A DNA stretch of 64,000 nucleotides from Candidatus Defluviilinea proxima (GTDB lineage: Bacteria > Chloroflexota > Anaerolineae > Anaerolineales > Villigracilaceae): NCBI GenBank assembly GCA_016721115.1, contig JADKIW010000001.1:3425501-3489500 (forward strand), read 5' to 3'. Each line of letters opens with the position of its first letter. Within the stretch, counting starts at the first letter, position 1. Below the pieces are notes generated by a model. That model did no database searches. It was given only the letters and a program-made list of their open reading frames with translations, and was not told where the DNA came from. A program made the translations under genes and the position numbers. Below are positions 1-8,076 of the stretch, in pieces.

Positions 1-254
1 ACGTCAAAGGTGGAGATGACCTCGTCGTGCAGGGTAATATCCTGGATTTGGAATATGACATCAAGCAGGGACGCAAGAAGGTGGCAGAGATCTCTAAGAA
101 ATGGTTTACGTTCACCGACACCTATGGCGTAGAAATTGCTGAAGGGCAGAACGACATCCTCATATTAGCGATTGCCATCGCCGTAGACATGATGGCACAC
201 GATGATGAACAGGACAAAGGGAAACGTAAAGTGAAGAAGGATAAGAAAGACTAA
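1..254 (+). CDS. LURP-one-related family protein, 5' partial
   Basis: The frame is open from base 3 to the TAA at 252-254, so only the C-terminal part (about 83 residues) of a gene starting left of the window is seen. A GTG at 27 lies inside the conserved fold and is probably not the start. The residues KVAEISKKWFTFTDTYGV, followed by an acidic DILILAIAIAVD stretch, match the C-terminal half of the LURP-one-related (DUF567, tubby-like barrel) family. Members are small cytosolic beta-barrel proteins of unknown biochemical function. The tail after residue ~65 is Lys/Asp-rich. A good terminator follows at 318-356. Family call fairly sure; function unknown. Confidence 0.75.
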   Translation, partial: VKGGDDLVVQGNILDLEYDIKQGRKKVAEISKKWFTFTDTYGVEIAEGQNDILILAIAIAVDMMAHDDEQDKGKRKVKKDKKD

Positions 255-317
255 TAGTGTTTCTTGCTGTTGCCAAATCCAAAGCCTCGTCCTGTAATAG
301 GGGAGCGAACTTTTACG

Positions 318-356
318 AGTGACTTTCAGAAAAAACCTGAAAGTCACTTTTATTTT
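318..356 (+). terminator. Rho-independent terminator after the LURP-one gene
   Basis: A 12-bp stem (318-329 with 337-348, core GTGACTTTCAG/CTGAAAGTCAC) has a 7-base A-rich loop and is followed by TTTATTTT. It separates the left-edge gene from the hydrolase promoter that begins at 362. Confidence 0.85.
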
Positions 357-361
357 GGTTC

Positions 362-390
362 TTGACAAAACTAATTATGTTAGTTAAAAT
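362..390 (+). promoter_or_regulatory. Sigma70-type promoter of the hydrolase-tetR operon
   Basis: TTGACA at 362-367 and TAAAAT at 385-390 are separated by exactly 17 bases. This is a near-consensus promoter 31 bases upstream of the ATG at 421, which has its own AGGAGAG ribosome site. Confidence 0.85.
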
Positions 391-405
391 ACTAACATAA
401 TTAGT
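370..405. promoter_or_regulatory. Perfect inverted-repeat operator spanning the -10 box
   Basis: Two perfect 15-bp arms (370-384, core CTAATTATGTTAGT, and 391-405, its reverse complement) flank a 6-base centre that is the -10 hexamer TAAAAT itself. A dimer bound here would block RNA polymerase. The second gene of the operon encodes a TetR-family repressor, so autorepression is the obvious inference. Confidence 0.8.
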
Positions 406-420
406 AAACAGGAGAGAGCA

Positions 421-1221
421 ATGGCCACGAAGTTTTTCAATCATAAAAATGGACAAATTGCATATGATGTTACTGGTGAAGGGCAATTAGTAGTGTGTGT
501 GCCGTCACTTGGAGATGTGCGTAGCGAGTATCGTTTTCTGGTTCCCGAGTTGGTCAAGGCTGGTTATCGCGTAGTCACGATGGATGTGCGCGGTCATGGT
601 GAGACTAGTACAGGTTGGGACGATTACTCGGTTGTTGGCATCGGTGATGATATTCTTGCGCTCATTCGTGAGTTGGGAGGCGAACCAGCTGTCATTGTTG
701 GGGCATCAGTGGGAGGCGGAGCAGCTATATGGTCGGCAGTGGAAGCGCCTGATCTTGTCAAAGGAATGATCCTTGTTGATCCATTCGTAGACGGAGATAT
801 CAATGGTTTTTTCGTTTTCCTGCTTTCGATCCTGTTTGCCCGTCCATGGGGTACGTCCATGTGGAAGATGTATTATTCGTCACTGTATCCAACGCGCAAA
901 CCTGCTGACTTCGCTGAATATGTTTCTGCATTGCAAGCAAATTTTAAACAGCCCGGGCGCCTTGAAGCGGTGAGGGTAATGATGAGCAGCTCGAAAGCTT
1001 CTTCCGGTGAGCGTATCTCCAAGGTGAAACAACCTGCCTTGGTATTGATGGGCAGCAAAGATCCCGATTTTAAAAATCCTGTTGCTGAAGCCAAACGTGT
1101 AGCAGAAGCTGTGCGCGGTGAGTACAAGATCATCGAGAACGCAGGTCACTATCCCCATGCTGAAATGCCTGAAGTGACCGCACCGTTGATGGTCGAATTC
1201 TTGAACAAGTTGAAAGGATAG
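421..1221 (+). CDS. Alpha/beta-fold hydrolase
   Basis: A 266-residue alpha/beta hydrolase, probably an esterase or lipase-like enzyme acting in the cytosol; the substrate cannot be told from sequence. The nucleophile elbow is GASVGG with Ser96, the acid is probably Asp214 (GSKDPDF), and the catalytic His is His243 in NAGHYPH. The oxyanion region is CVPSLGD (26-32). No signal peptide is seen. The ATG is preceded by AGGAGAG. The gene is first in an operon with a TetR regulator that starts 2 bases after its stop. That suggests the regulator senses the substrate or product of this hydrolase, or a toxic ligand. Confidence 0.88.
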   Translation: MATKFFNHKNGQIAYDVTGEGQLVVCVPSLGDVRSEYRFLVPELVKAGYRVVTMDVRGHGETSTGWDDYSVVGIGDDILALIRELGGEPAVIVGASVGGGAAIWSAVEAPDLVKGMILVDPFVDGDINGFFVFLLSILFARPWGTSMWKMYYSSLYPTRKPADFAEYVSALQANFKQPGRLEAVRVMMSSSKASSGERISKVKQPALVLMGSKDPDFKNPVAEAKRVAEAVRGEYKIIENAGHYPHAEMPEVTAPLMVEFLNKLKG

Positions 1222-1223
1222 TC

Positions 1224-1802
1224 ATGCCTCGCAAAACTCGCACTCGTCTTGATAAGAATGCGGTCGTGGAAGCCGCAGTTGAAATTCTCAACACAGAAGG
1301 TATCGGTGCTCTTAGCCTCAGCCGATTGGCGGATGAACTTGGTATCAAGACCCCATCTTTATATAACCACGTAAACGGCTTGGCGGGTTTGCAACAAGAG
1401 TTGAATGCCATGAACGCGAAATTGCTTGCCAATTGCTTGAGTGATGCCGCTATGGGAAAGAGCGGCGAGGAGCTTTTTATAGATGCTGCGCAGGCATTTC
1501 GTGCATACGTGAAGGAATATCCTGGTTTGTATATGTCCACTTTGCGCTCATCAGGTGATCAACAAATACAGGATGAAAGCATCCAGCATGAGGAAGAGCG
1601 CGCGATGAAGGTCGGGCTTGCGATTATGGCATCACTTGGTTTGCAGGGCGAGGATGCCATCCACGGCTTGCGCGCCTTTCGCAGTATGGTTCATGGTTTT
1701 GCCACGCTTGAAGTGGCGGGTGGTTTTGGATTGCCACAGGATTGCGATGAAAGTTTTCGCAGGCTGGCATCTGCTTTGGTGGCAGGATTACAAAAAAACT
1801 AA
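1224..1802 (+). CDS. TetR/AcrR family transcriptional regulator (WHG-domain type)
   Basis: A 192-residue regulator. Residues ~10-56 form the TetR helix-turn-helix, with the recognition region LADELGIKTPSLYNHV. The C-terminal part contains the FRSMVHGFATLEVAGGFG region typical of the TetR_C_33 (WHG) ligand domain. It begins 2 bases after the hydrolase stop and is followed 13 bases later by a YrdB-like gene, so the three genes form one transcription unit. It most likely binds the perfect palindrome at 370-405 that encloses the operon's -10 box. The ligand is unknown. Confidence 0.9.
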   Translation: MPRKTRTRLDKNAVVEAAVEILNTEGIGALSLSRLADELGIKTPSLYNHVNGLAGLQQELNAMNAKLLANCLSDAAMGKSGEELFIDAAQAFRAYVKEYPGLYMSTLRSSGDQQIQDESIQHEEERAMKVGLAIMASLGLQGEDAIHGLRAFRSMVHGFATLEVAGGFGLPQDCDESFRRLASALVAGLQKN

Positions 1803-1815
1803 TTTGGAGTGAACA

Positions 1816-2154
1816 ATGGATGCTTTGAAAATGTTGAATTTAGCGATTGCGTTTTTGCTCGAGTTGTGTATGCTCGCGGCAGTTGCCTTTTGGGGCTTCA
1901 AGACTCAAGATAACTGGCTGATGAAGATCCTTTTGGGGATTGGCTTGCCCATTTTGATCGCTGTGCTTTGGGGAACCTTCCTTGCCCCCAGAGCGACTCG
2001 CCCCCTGAAAGGCGCTTCTTTTCTTATCCTTGAGTTGATCCTGTTTTCTGCAGGCGCTTTCGCCCTTTTTGCGAGCGGCAAACCGACCCTGGGCTGGATC
2101 TATATAATTGTTTTGGTTGTAAACAAAGTTTTGTTGGCTGTGTGGAAGCAATGA
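1816..2154 (+). CDS. YrdB family membrane protein (DUF2568)
   Basis: A 112-residue integral membrane protein with four predicted helices (about 6-26, 35-53, 64-86 and 91-109). The order and spacing, including the FLLELCMLAAVAFWGF start, match the YrdB/DUF2568 family, which has no known activity. It is the last gene of the TetR-controlled operon, with a GGAGTG ribosome site at about 1805. A role in handling the small molecule sensed by the regulator is possible but only inferred from position. Confidence 0.75.
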   Translation: MDALKMLNLAIAFLLELCMLAAVAFWGFKTQDNWLMKILLGIGLPILIAVLWGTFLAPRATRPLKGASFLILELILFSAGAFALFASGKPTLGWIYIIVLVVNKVLLAVWKQ

Positions 2155-2161
2155 AGTGTTG

Positions 2162-2725
2162 TTAGTAATGTTTCTCGATCCCGCCGAATCCGAAGGTCTT
2201 GTTTTGCTCCGTCATCTCAACGAAGTGACGTAGTCGCTTCTTGAATTCTTCGGGACGGTTGCGTGCCCCGTCAATGAAAGCGATGCGGATACGAATATAG
2301 GACTCTGAAAACGCTTGGAAATTCTTCCAGGCGTTTTTGTTTGTCTTGAGCGCTTTCAAAATATCAGGCGGAATAACGAATTCTTGGATTAGGAGGTCGC
2401 CCAAGGATTCCACAACCTCTTTAATAACTTTTTTCTTTTCGACCAAATACCGCAAGCGCTCGATATTGGCTTGTGAATATTTTGCCTTGGGCTTGCGTGG
2501 TGAAAACCGCTGAACGGTGTGATCGTCATCCAGTTGTTTGTTGATGCTGTCGATCCAGCCGAAGCAAAGAGCTTCCTCCACGGCATCGTTGTATTCGATG
2601 CGCGGCTTGCCAGTTGCTTTCTTGGGGTAAATTAGCCAGATCTCAGTCTCGGTCTTGTAGTGTTTCTTGAGCCAATTCCGCCAGTCTTTGGGATCTGTAA
2701 TGTAAAGTGTTTGGGTAATGTCCAT
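2162..2725 (-). CDS. YdeI/OmpD-associated family protein
   Basis: A 187-residue cytosolic protein of the YdeI family (related to bacteriocin-protection proteins). Visible family features are the DWRNWLKKHY start, EALCFGWIDSI at about 50-60, and RFSPRKPKAKYS, then a helical C-terminal half with PPDILKAL. The molecular function of the family is unproven. It lies 2 bases downstream of the DinB-like gene on the same strand, so the two are probably cotranscribed. The stop faces the YrdB stop 7 bases away, with no clear terminator between. Confidence 0.82.
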   Translation of the reverse strand: MDITQTLYITDPKDWRNWLKKHYKTETEIWLIYPKKATGKPRIEYNDAVEEALCFGWIDSINKQLDDDHTVQRFSPRKPKAKYSQANIERLRYLVEKKKVIKEVVESLGDLLIQEFVIPPDILKALKTNKNAWKNFQAFSESYIRIRIAFIDGARNRPEEFKKRLRHFVEMTEQNKTFGFGGIEKHY

Positions 2726-2727
2726 CT

Positions 2728-3237
2728 TTATTGTTCAGGTCGATACGGCGCTTCGGCGTCAATATCACCTACAAAATCGGGTAGGTCTTTTCCACCGATC
2801 ATCTGGCGGATTGAAAGTATTTCTCCCAAGTGATACCAGTAATGATAGGTGATGCGCCTTAAGACAGTTCCGCGGATTTGCCCAACAGATTTGCCGTTGA
2901 CTGGCAAGTCCGTCAACAGGAGTTCGGTGGTCAATGTATCGAGATAAGGCTCTGTGGCTTTAACAACAGCCTGCCAGGTTTCCATGATTTCTGTAAATGA
3001 AGGTGTGGCCATTGGCGCACCGAACTTGAAGACCTCATTTAAATTTGGAAACAGGATAATATTTTGAGGACGCTGTAGGAATGTGCGTTGTTCGTGCCAG
3101 GCAAGATGCCCTACGATCCAACTAATGCAGTTCATCTGTCCAAAGTGACGTGTGCCATGTTCTTCGGTCACGCCATTGAGTCCGCGCAGCCATTCATTAC
3201 GCGTAAAGCGGAGTTGGTCTACAAGTGGGTGTGTCAT
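2728..3237 (-). CDS. DinB-like four-helix metal-binding protein
   Basis: A 169-residue protein of the DinB/YfiT superfamily, four-helix bundles that bind a divalent metal through three histidines and often act as thiol- or detoxification-related transferases. Candidate ligands are the His in WIVGHLAWHEQ (about 44-48) and the pair in TYHYWYHLGEI (about 131-136). The ATG is preceded by AGGAGAT. It is followed 2 bases later by the YdeI-like gene. The substrate is unknown. Confidence 0.8.
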   Translation of the reverse strand: MTHPLVDQLRFTRNEWLRGLNGVTEEHGTRHFGQMNCISWIVGHLAWHEQRTFLQRPQNIILFPNLNEVFKFGAPMATPSFTEIMETWQAVVKATEPYLDTLTTELLLTDLPVNGKSVGQIRGTVLRRITYHYWYHLGEILSIRQMIGGKDLPDFVGDIDAEAPYRPEQ

Positions 3238-3262
3238 TTTATCTCCTGTTCATTAGTGATAA

Positions 3263-4015
3263 TTACCAGCCTCGATTTGGCCAGCCATTCTGACGTTCTT
3301 CACGAAATCGTTGAGCCCATTCTTCAGAAACAGAGTCTGCGAGTTTGGTCAGCGCAGGCGGGGCAATGGTTACAGATCGAGAGTCAAGCTCAAGGTAATC
3401 CAGAATCGCGCGGACAGTCCCCTCGTAGTTCTGGATGAAGTCCTCGTAGAAAATATTCAAAGGAGAGATGTTGCCTTCCGTGAAGAATTCCTGAATCCCA
3501 GCTTCGCGCATGGAACATTCATTGTACAAATGGTTGATGGCGTCAAAGGAATACCCATTGGATATGTCTTTCGAGTTGCGCTGTTCATTGGTTGATAAGT
3601 GCCATTCTTCCGATTGGATCGCCCGCCACCATGAGACGGCGAGGCGAATTTTGTTGCGGCGTGTCATGAAGATGTGGCGATGATTAGGAAAGACCTGCTC
3701 CCATACTTCTGTTCGCTTGGTTACCGTTGGCGGACAGGCAGGGAATTTTCGAAGAGTCTCGGTCAATTGACTGAAGTGTGGTTCGTAATAAGAATGGTTG
3801 ATGGCGAAGACGCCATTCTCTGTGCTTCCTAATTTCCATAGGTAATCTTGAAGATCGACGTAATTTGTCTTTTTAAAAGTAGTAAGAAGATCAGGTGGGC
3901 AGTTGAACCACTCGCGAGGCATGCCTGCGATACCCGTTGATTCGATTGCCTTACATAATAAGGTGCTTCCCGTTCGTTGGGTGAACCAAATGGTGTAGGA
4001 TGATGTGGGTTTCAT
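3263..4015 (-). CDS. Stf0-type sulfotransferase
   Basis: A roughly 250-residue enzyme of the Stf0 family, which moves sulfate from PAPS to a sugar (trehalose 2-O-sulfation in mycobacteria). The N-terminal TIWFTQRTGSTLLCKAIE is the PAPS 5'-phosphosulfate loop, followed by GIAGMPREWF, close to the Stf0 pattern. The 3'-phosphate site is probably in RHIFMTRRNKIRLAVSWW. The open frame extends to a GTG at 4060, but homology begins at the ATG ending at 4015, which has a TATAAT 9 bases upstream and no Shine-Dalgarno site. No sulfate-activation gene is nearby, so the acceptor is unknown. Confidence 0.8.
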   Translation of the reverse strand: MKPTSSYTIWFTQRTGSTLLCKAIESTGIAGMPREWFNCPPDLLTTFKKTNYVDLQDYLWKLGSTENGVFAINHSYYEPHFSQLTETLRKFPACPPTVTKRTEVWEQVFPNHRHIFMTRRNKIRLAVSWWRAIQSEEWHLSTNEQRNSKDISNGYSFDAINHLYNECSMREAGIQEFFTEGNISPLNIFYEDFIQNYEGTVRAILDYLELDSRSVTIAPPALTKLADSVSEEWAQRFREERQNGWPNRGW

Positions 4016-4024
4016 AGATTGCTT

Positions 4025-4030
4025 ATTATA
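4025..4030 (-). promoter_or_regulatory. -10 box of the sulfotransferase gene, very short leader
   Basis: TATAAT on the minus strand ends 9 bases before the ATG at 4015, so a transcript starting at the usual distance would have a leader of only about 2-3 bases. No good -35 is seen at 17 bases. Confidence 0.45.
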
Positions 4031-4080
4031 TAATGACAATGAAATCTTTATTGAATACACTTAGGATCAAGGAGATAACG

Positions 4081-4470
4081 ATGAAGGAATTTCGTAACCC
4101 TCAAAATATTCACAAGCCGCTTGGCTCTTACTCCCATCAAGTTGAAGTTACAGAGAATGAACGTTTGTTGGTGCTTTCTGGTCAGGTTGGAATGAAAGAG
4201 GATGGAACTGTACCCGAAGACCCTCTTGAGCAAATGGATGTTGCCTTTGAGAATATCTTTCGCAACCTTCGTGCGGCGAACATGGATATAAAAGATATTA
4301 TCAAGCTCACATATTATTTGGTGGGTGAAATAGATACCGTAAAACGGCGCGAACTGACAGCCTCGAAATTGCAAGGACACCAGCCTTGCAGTACATTGCT
4401 ATATGTTGCCGCGTTGGCTAGCCCCGTTTACCGCGTTGAGATCGATGCATGGGCGTCTCATGCGGGCTGA
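4081..4470 (+). CDS. RidA family protein (enamine/imine deaminase-like)
   Basis: About 129 residues of the RidA/YjgF/UK114 family. RidA hydrolyses reactive enamine/imine intermediates from PLP enzymes such as threonine dehydratase. Family features are SHQVEV, LLVLSGQVGMKEDG, the QMDVAFENIF helix and the C-terminal VYRVEIDAWAS. The typical catalytic Arg before the VAALA strand is replaced here (PCSTLLYVAALASP has no Arg), so deaminase activity is uncertain and it may belong to another Rid subgroup. The ATG at 4081 is chosen because AAGGAG lies 8 bases before it. Its 3' end overlaps the convergent nucleotidyltransferase gene by 53 bases. Confidence 0.85.
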   Translation: MKEFRNPQNIHKPLGSYSHQVEVTENERLLVLSGQVGMKEDGTVPEDPLEQMDVAFENIFRNLRAANMDIKDIIKLTYYLVGEIDTVKRRELTASKLQGHQPCSTLLYVAALASPVYRVEIDAWASHAG

Positions 4471-4888
4471 GTAGTACTTCTTTTTCAAATAACACCCGCA
4501 TCCTATCATTGATCACGCGCTTTGTTCCTTTATCGAGTGGGGTCTTTGCCCATTCGCGTGTTGTAAACCCATACTCGATCTCGATGCCACTTTCATACCA
4601 TACTCGGAGCGAAGTAAGCTTGCCGTATTCCTCGAGCTCTTTGGTGATGACAACACCGAACACCCTCGTCCATTCGGTATTGGATAAATACTTTTGTGGG
4701 TCTTCCGTGATGATGATCAGGTCCACGTCTGATGTTTCGGTTGCGGTTTCTCGTGCATACGAGCCAACTAATGCAACTGCACGAATGTCCTTGCGCCTCG
4801 TTGACCAGCGCATGAAATCCTCGATGAAGTCGATCACCTGATTTAACTTTTTCATATTTGTCTTTGCTAATTTTGTGTACGCGGCCAT
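4418..4888 (-). CDS. Nucleotidyltransferase-fold protein
   Basis: A 156-residue protein with a minimal polymerase-beta nucleotidyltransferase domain. VGSYARE (about 42-48) and SDVDLIII (about 53-60) give the G-S and D-x-D metal-binding signature, and a third acid may be in IEYGFT near residue 105. Such proteins include antibiotic nucleotidyltransferases and MNT-type toxin-antitoxin antitoxins; no HEPN partner lies beside it. The N-terminus is uncertain: ATG at 4888 or at 4855 (MKKLNQ), neither with a strong ribosome site. The C-terminus overlaps ridA on the other strand. Confidence 0.75.
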   Translation of the reverse strand: MAAYTKLAKTNMKKLNQVIDFIEDFMRWSTRRKDIRAVALVGSYARETATETSDVDLIIITEDPQKYLSNTEWTRVFGVVITKELEEYGKLTSLRVWYESGIEIEYGFTTREWAKTPLDKGTKRVINDRMRVLFEKEVLLSPHETPMHRSQRGKRG

Positions 4889-4900
4889 TATAATATTTCC

Positions 4901-5776
4901 ATGCTCTATCTCGGATGTCCCATTTGGTCGTTCAAAGGTTGGGTTGGAACCTTTTACCCCAAAGGCACAAAGCCTTCTGATTATTTATTTCAGTACGCAA
5001 GACGCTTAACCAACATAGAAGGTAACACCACTTTCTATGCAGTTCCCACAAAACAAACAATCGAAAATTGGATCACAAACACGCCTGAAACTTTTCGCTT
5101 TTGCCCCAAGGTCCCTAAAGCCATTAGCCACGAAGGCAAACTGGCTGGCATGATTGAGAGAGCCATTGGATTTGTGGACATCATGCGACAGCTTGGTCCA
5201 CGCCTCGGGCCGATGTTCCTCCAACTCCCGCCTCGCTATAACCCAAGCCTGCTCACTGACCTACAAGCCTTTCTCTCCCTTTGGCCTTCAGACGTGCGCC
5301 TCGCTGTTGAAGTCCGTCACTTGGACTGGTTCGACTCGCCGCATGATGAAGCGCTCGACCAATTGCTCACTGAGCATAATATGGCGCGTGTGACAATCGA
5401 TACACGTCCCATACGGAACTTAGCTGGCGACAAAAGTTTGGCGGGATCAAGTTACGAGAGCTTACTCGAGGCTCGGGAGCGCAAACCAGATGTCCCTGTA
5501 GTGCCGAAGCGTACTTCCGATTTTGTGTTTGTCCGCTATATCGGTCATCCAGAAATGGAGATCAATCGTCCGCTGTTGGATGAATGGGGAGATTATTTTT
5601 CAGCGCAGATCAAAGGCGGTGCAGATGTGTTCATGTTTTGTCACTCGCCTGATAATATGATCGCGCCATATCTATGCAGGGAGTTGCATCAACGCGTGGC
5701 GAAAGATGTGGAGATCGCGCCGTTGCCGTGGGATGCGATCAAGCCTGATGTCCCTGAACAGCCAACCCTTTTCTAA
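4901..5776 (+). CDS. DUF72 family protein (YecE-like)
   Basis: A 291-residue TIM-barrel-like protein of the DUF72/YecE family. Clear family landmarks are the YLGCPIWSFKGWVGTFYP start, the EGNTTFYAVP segment (about 40-49), FRFCPKVPKAISH, FLQLPPRYNP, and AVEVRHLDWF. The function is not established for the family. It starts 12 bases from the divergent nucleotidyltransferase start and ends overlapping the thioesterase stop by 4 bases. Confidence 0.85.
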   Translation: MLYLGCPIWSFKGWVGTFYPKGTKPSDYLFQYARRLTNIEGNTTFYAVPTKQTIENWITNTPETFRFCPKVPKAISHEGKLAGMIERAIGFVDIMRQLGPRLGPMFLQLPPRYNPSLLTDLQAFLSLWPSDVRLAVEVRHLDWFDSPHDEALDQLLTEHNMARVTIDTRPIRNLAGDKSLAGSSYESLLEARERKPDVPVVPKRTSDFVFVRYIGHPEMEINRPLLDEWGDYFSAQIKGGADVFMFCHSPDNMIAPYLCRELHQRVAKDVEIAPLPWDAIKPDVPEQPTLF

Positions 5777-6168
5777 AACAGTTTTTCAAAATCATCAAAA
5801 TATTTTGGTTTCCCATCGACATTGAGTGAAGTGCCAATGACTTTTGCTTTCAAGATCGGCTTGTCATCTTCGACTCTGAAAATCTCCTGTGTAAAACCAA
5901 AACGCAACTTGGAAATTCTCTCAGCACTTGCTGTGACGTAAAACTTGTCGCCGCTTCGTAATGGATAAAGATAATCTGCTTCAATGCGGGTTACAACCAG
6001 ATGGATCCCTTGTTGTGTGAGCGTAGCAAAGGTGAAGCCTTTTTGTTTGATGTAAGCATGGCGGGCGTGTTCGAGATAATTCATGTAGACTGCATTGTTT
6101 ACAATGCCTTCCATGTCGCATTCGTAGTCTCGCACTTCTAGTTCAGTGTTATATACTTGAGTGTTCAT
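5773..6168 (-). CDS. Acyl-CoA thioesterase, 4HBT hotdog family
   Basis: A 131-residue single hotdog-domain thioesterase of the YbgC/FadM type. The helix start CDMEGIVNNAVYMNYLEHAR contains the expected catalytic Asp18, although the usual His after V is Asn here. The strands IEADYLYPLRSGDKF and LNVDGKP follow as in the family. It should hydrolyse an acyl-CoA or acyl-ACP thioester in the cytosol; the chain length is not predictable. An AGGAA ribosome site precedes the ATG. It lies 14 bases downstream of the HD-GYP gene start side but on the same strand, reading away from it. Confidence 0.82.
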   Translation of the reverse strand: MNTQVYNTELEVRDYECDMEGIVNNAVYMNYLEHARHAYIKQKGFTFATLTQQGIHLVVTRIEADYLYPLRSGDKFYVTASAERISKLRFGFTQEIFRVEDDKPILKAKVIGTSLNVDGKPKYFDDFEKLF

Positions 6169-6182
6169 GTAGTTTCCTAGTT

Positions 6183-8066
6183 TCAGTTTTTCAGAATTTC
6201 ATCTAGGTTTTTTAGAAAAACATCAACGACTTTTGGATCGAAGTGTTTCCCGCTTTGTTCGCGAATATAGGCAATAGTCTTCTCTTTATCCCAGCCTGCC
6301 CGGTAAGGCCGAGTGTTGGTTAAAGCATCCCAAACATCCACTATGGCAAAGACACGGGCGGCTATGGGAATCTCTTCTCCTTTTAATCCTTGCGGGTAAC
6401 CCGTCCCATCCCATTTTTCGTGATGATAGTAGGGGATATCAAGTGCTTTTTGCAGATACGCAATGGGTGCAAGCCAGTCATATGCAAGTTTGGGATGTTG
6501 GCGCATTATATTCCACTCGGCTTCCGTGAGATCGCCTTCTTTGAGGAGAATATGGTCGGGGACACCTAGTTTGCCGATGTCGTGCAGTAGCGCGCCACGA
6601 TCCATTTGAATCAATTGCTCTTCTGAAAAATCCATCTTGCGCGCAAGTTTGATTGCCATGTTAGCTACACGGCGAGTGTGTCCTTCAGTTTCCCTGTCGC
6701 GCAGGTCTAATGCATGTGACCAGCCTTCAATCGTTGCATCATACGCGACCTTTAGTTCGAAATTAGAACGTTGCAGATCCTCGAACAATGTCACATTGTC
6801 AATAGCAATGGCGGCTTGACCTGCCAATGCTTCAAGGAAGTTGATCCATTCTGGGTATGGTTGTATGGGCGCGCGATGGTATACCTCCAGCACTCCGTTG
6901 ACTCTTCCCTGTGCGATGAGAGGGACGGAAAAGTAGCAAACGAATCCTTCCCCTGTTATATTCTTGGTTGGTGTTTGTTCTTTAAGATCTGGGATATGAA
7001 TCAAGCGGCGTTCAATCGTAGCGCGTGCGGCATAGCTTGTTTTGTCTAAAGGTAGTGATACTCTTTCTATTGCGCGAGTGTGAAACCCCTGACTAATGAA
7101 GTGCTCCAGGATTTGTTGAGTATTGTCGATGAGGAGAATGGCGGCGGCATCCACTTGAAGTTGGCTGATGGCTTGTGTGATGACAGTATTGAGTATTAAT
7201 TGCAAATTGAAACCAGACGTAATCGCCTGATCGATGATCCTTAGGGACGCCAGCCGCTTTAATTGCTGTTGTATTTGAATCTCTGCAACTTTGCTTTCGG
7301 TAACATCTTGTGCGTTGCCGGCAATGCGGACTACTTTTCCTTGCCCATCGAAGATCGCTCCGCCTGTGAAGCGGATATGACGAAGTTCGCTATTCTTGTG
7401 AAATAAGCGGACGACCAATTCATGGGTTTGACTGCTGGTTTTAACGCTCTCAATCCAACTTTGCATGGCAGGTTTATCGATGGAGTAGATCAATTCCATC
7501 AGATCGTTGACTTGGTGATTAAAACTTTCCTGTGTAACATCAAGCAGGCGGTACATTTCATCTGAAAATTGGAACGTTTCTTTCTCAAGAATGAGTTTCC
7601 AACTACCCACATGTCCAATACGTTGCGTTTCGGAGAGTAAGTGCTCTTTTTCCTGTAAGGCTTCTTCAGCTTGCCTTCGTATATACCTAGACTCAGCTTC
7701 TCGGATCTCCCGTTCGATGGCTGGGATCAATCTAGCGAAATTTCCCTTGATCAGGAAGTCGTGCGCACCAGCTTTTAGGGACGCGACTGCACTCTCTTCT
7801 CCTATTGTGCCGGAGACAATGATGAATGGAATATCCAACCCACTGGCTTGTAATATTTTTAGTGCATCCGGTGCATTGAAGCGAGGCAGGGTGAAGTCAC
7901 TGATCACAATATCCCATTTTTGGGTGGCGAGTGCCTCTTGCATGGCCTCAGCAGTCTCTATGCGCTTGGGAATAATAGCAACGCCTCTTCGTTTGAACTC
8001 CCGTAGAAGTAGTTGATAGTCGTCCTCAGTATCTTCAATGATAAGAATGTATAGTTGTGAGTCCAT
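6183..8066 (-). CDS. Response regulator with PAS, GAF and HD-GYP domains
   Basis: A 627-residue c-di-GMP phosphodiesterase-type regulator. The receiver domain (about 5-125) has the acidic pair at 11-12 and the phosphorylated Asp57 (VISDFTLP). A PAS/PAC module (~135-265) and a GAF domain (~275-425) follow. The HD-GYP domain (~445-620) has EGHTRRV, LLHDIGKLGVPD, RQHP, HHEKWDGTGYP and the GYP triplet intact, so it should be active. It is the last gene of an operon with the CheY-like regulator 10 bases upstream and the PAS-PAS kinase before that, and is the probable output of that phosphorelay. Confidence 0.9.
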   Translation of the reverse strand: MDSQLYILIIEDTEDDYQLLLREFKRRGVAIIPKRIETAEAMQEALATQKWDIVISDFTLPRFNAPDALKILQASGLDIPFIIVSGTIGEESAVASLKAGAHDFLIKGNFARLIPAIEREIREAESRYIRRQAEEALQEKEHLLSETQRIGHVGSWKLILEKETFQFSDEMYRLLDVTQESFNHQVNDLMELIYSIDKPAMQSWIESVKTSSQTHELVVRLFHKNSELRHIRFTGGAIFDGQGKVVRIAGNAQDVTESKVAEIQIQQQLKRLASLRIIDQAITSGFNLQLILNTVITQAISQLQVDAAAILLIDNTQQILEHFISQGFHTRAIERVSLPLDKTSYAARATIERRLIHIPDLKEQTPTKNITGEGFVCYFSVPLIAQGRVNGVLEVYHRAPIQPYPEWINFLEALAGQAAIAIDNVTLFEDLQRSNFELKVAYDATIEGWSHALDLRDRETEGHTRRVANMAIKLARKMDFSEEQLIQMDRGALLHDIGKLGVPDHILLKEGDLTEAEWNIMRQHPKLAYDWLAPIAYLQKALDIPYYHHEKWDGTGYPQGLKGEEIPIAARVFAIVDVWDALTNTRPYRAGWDKEKTIAYIREQSGKHFDPKVVDVFLKNLDEILKN

Positions 8067-8076
8067 AGTTATCTGG

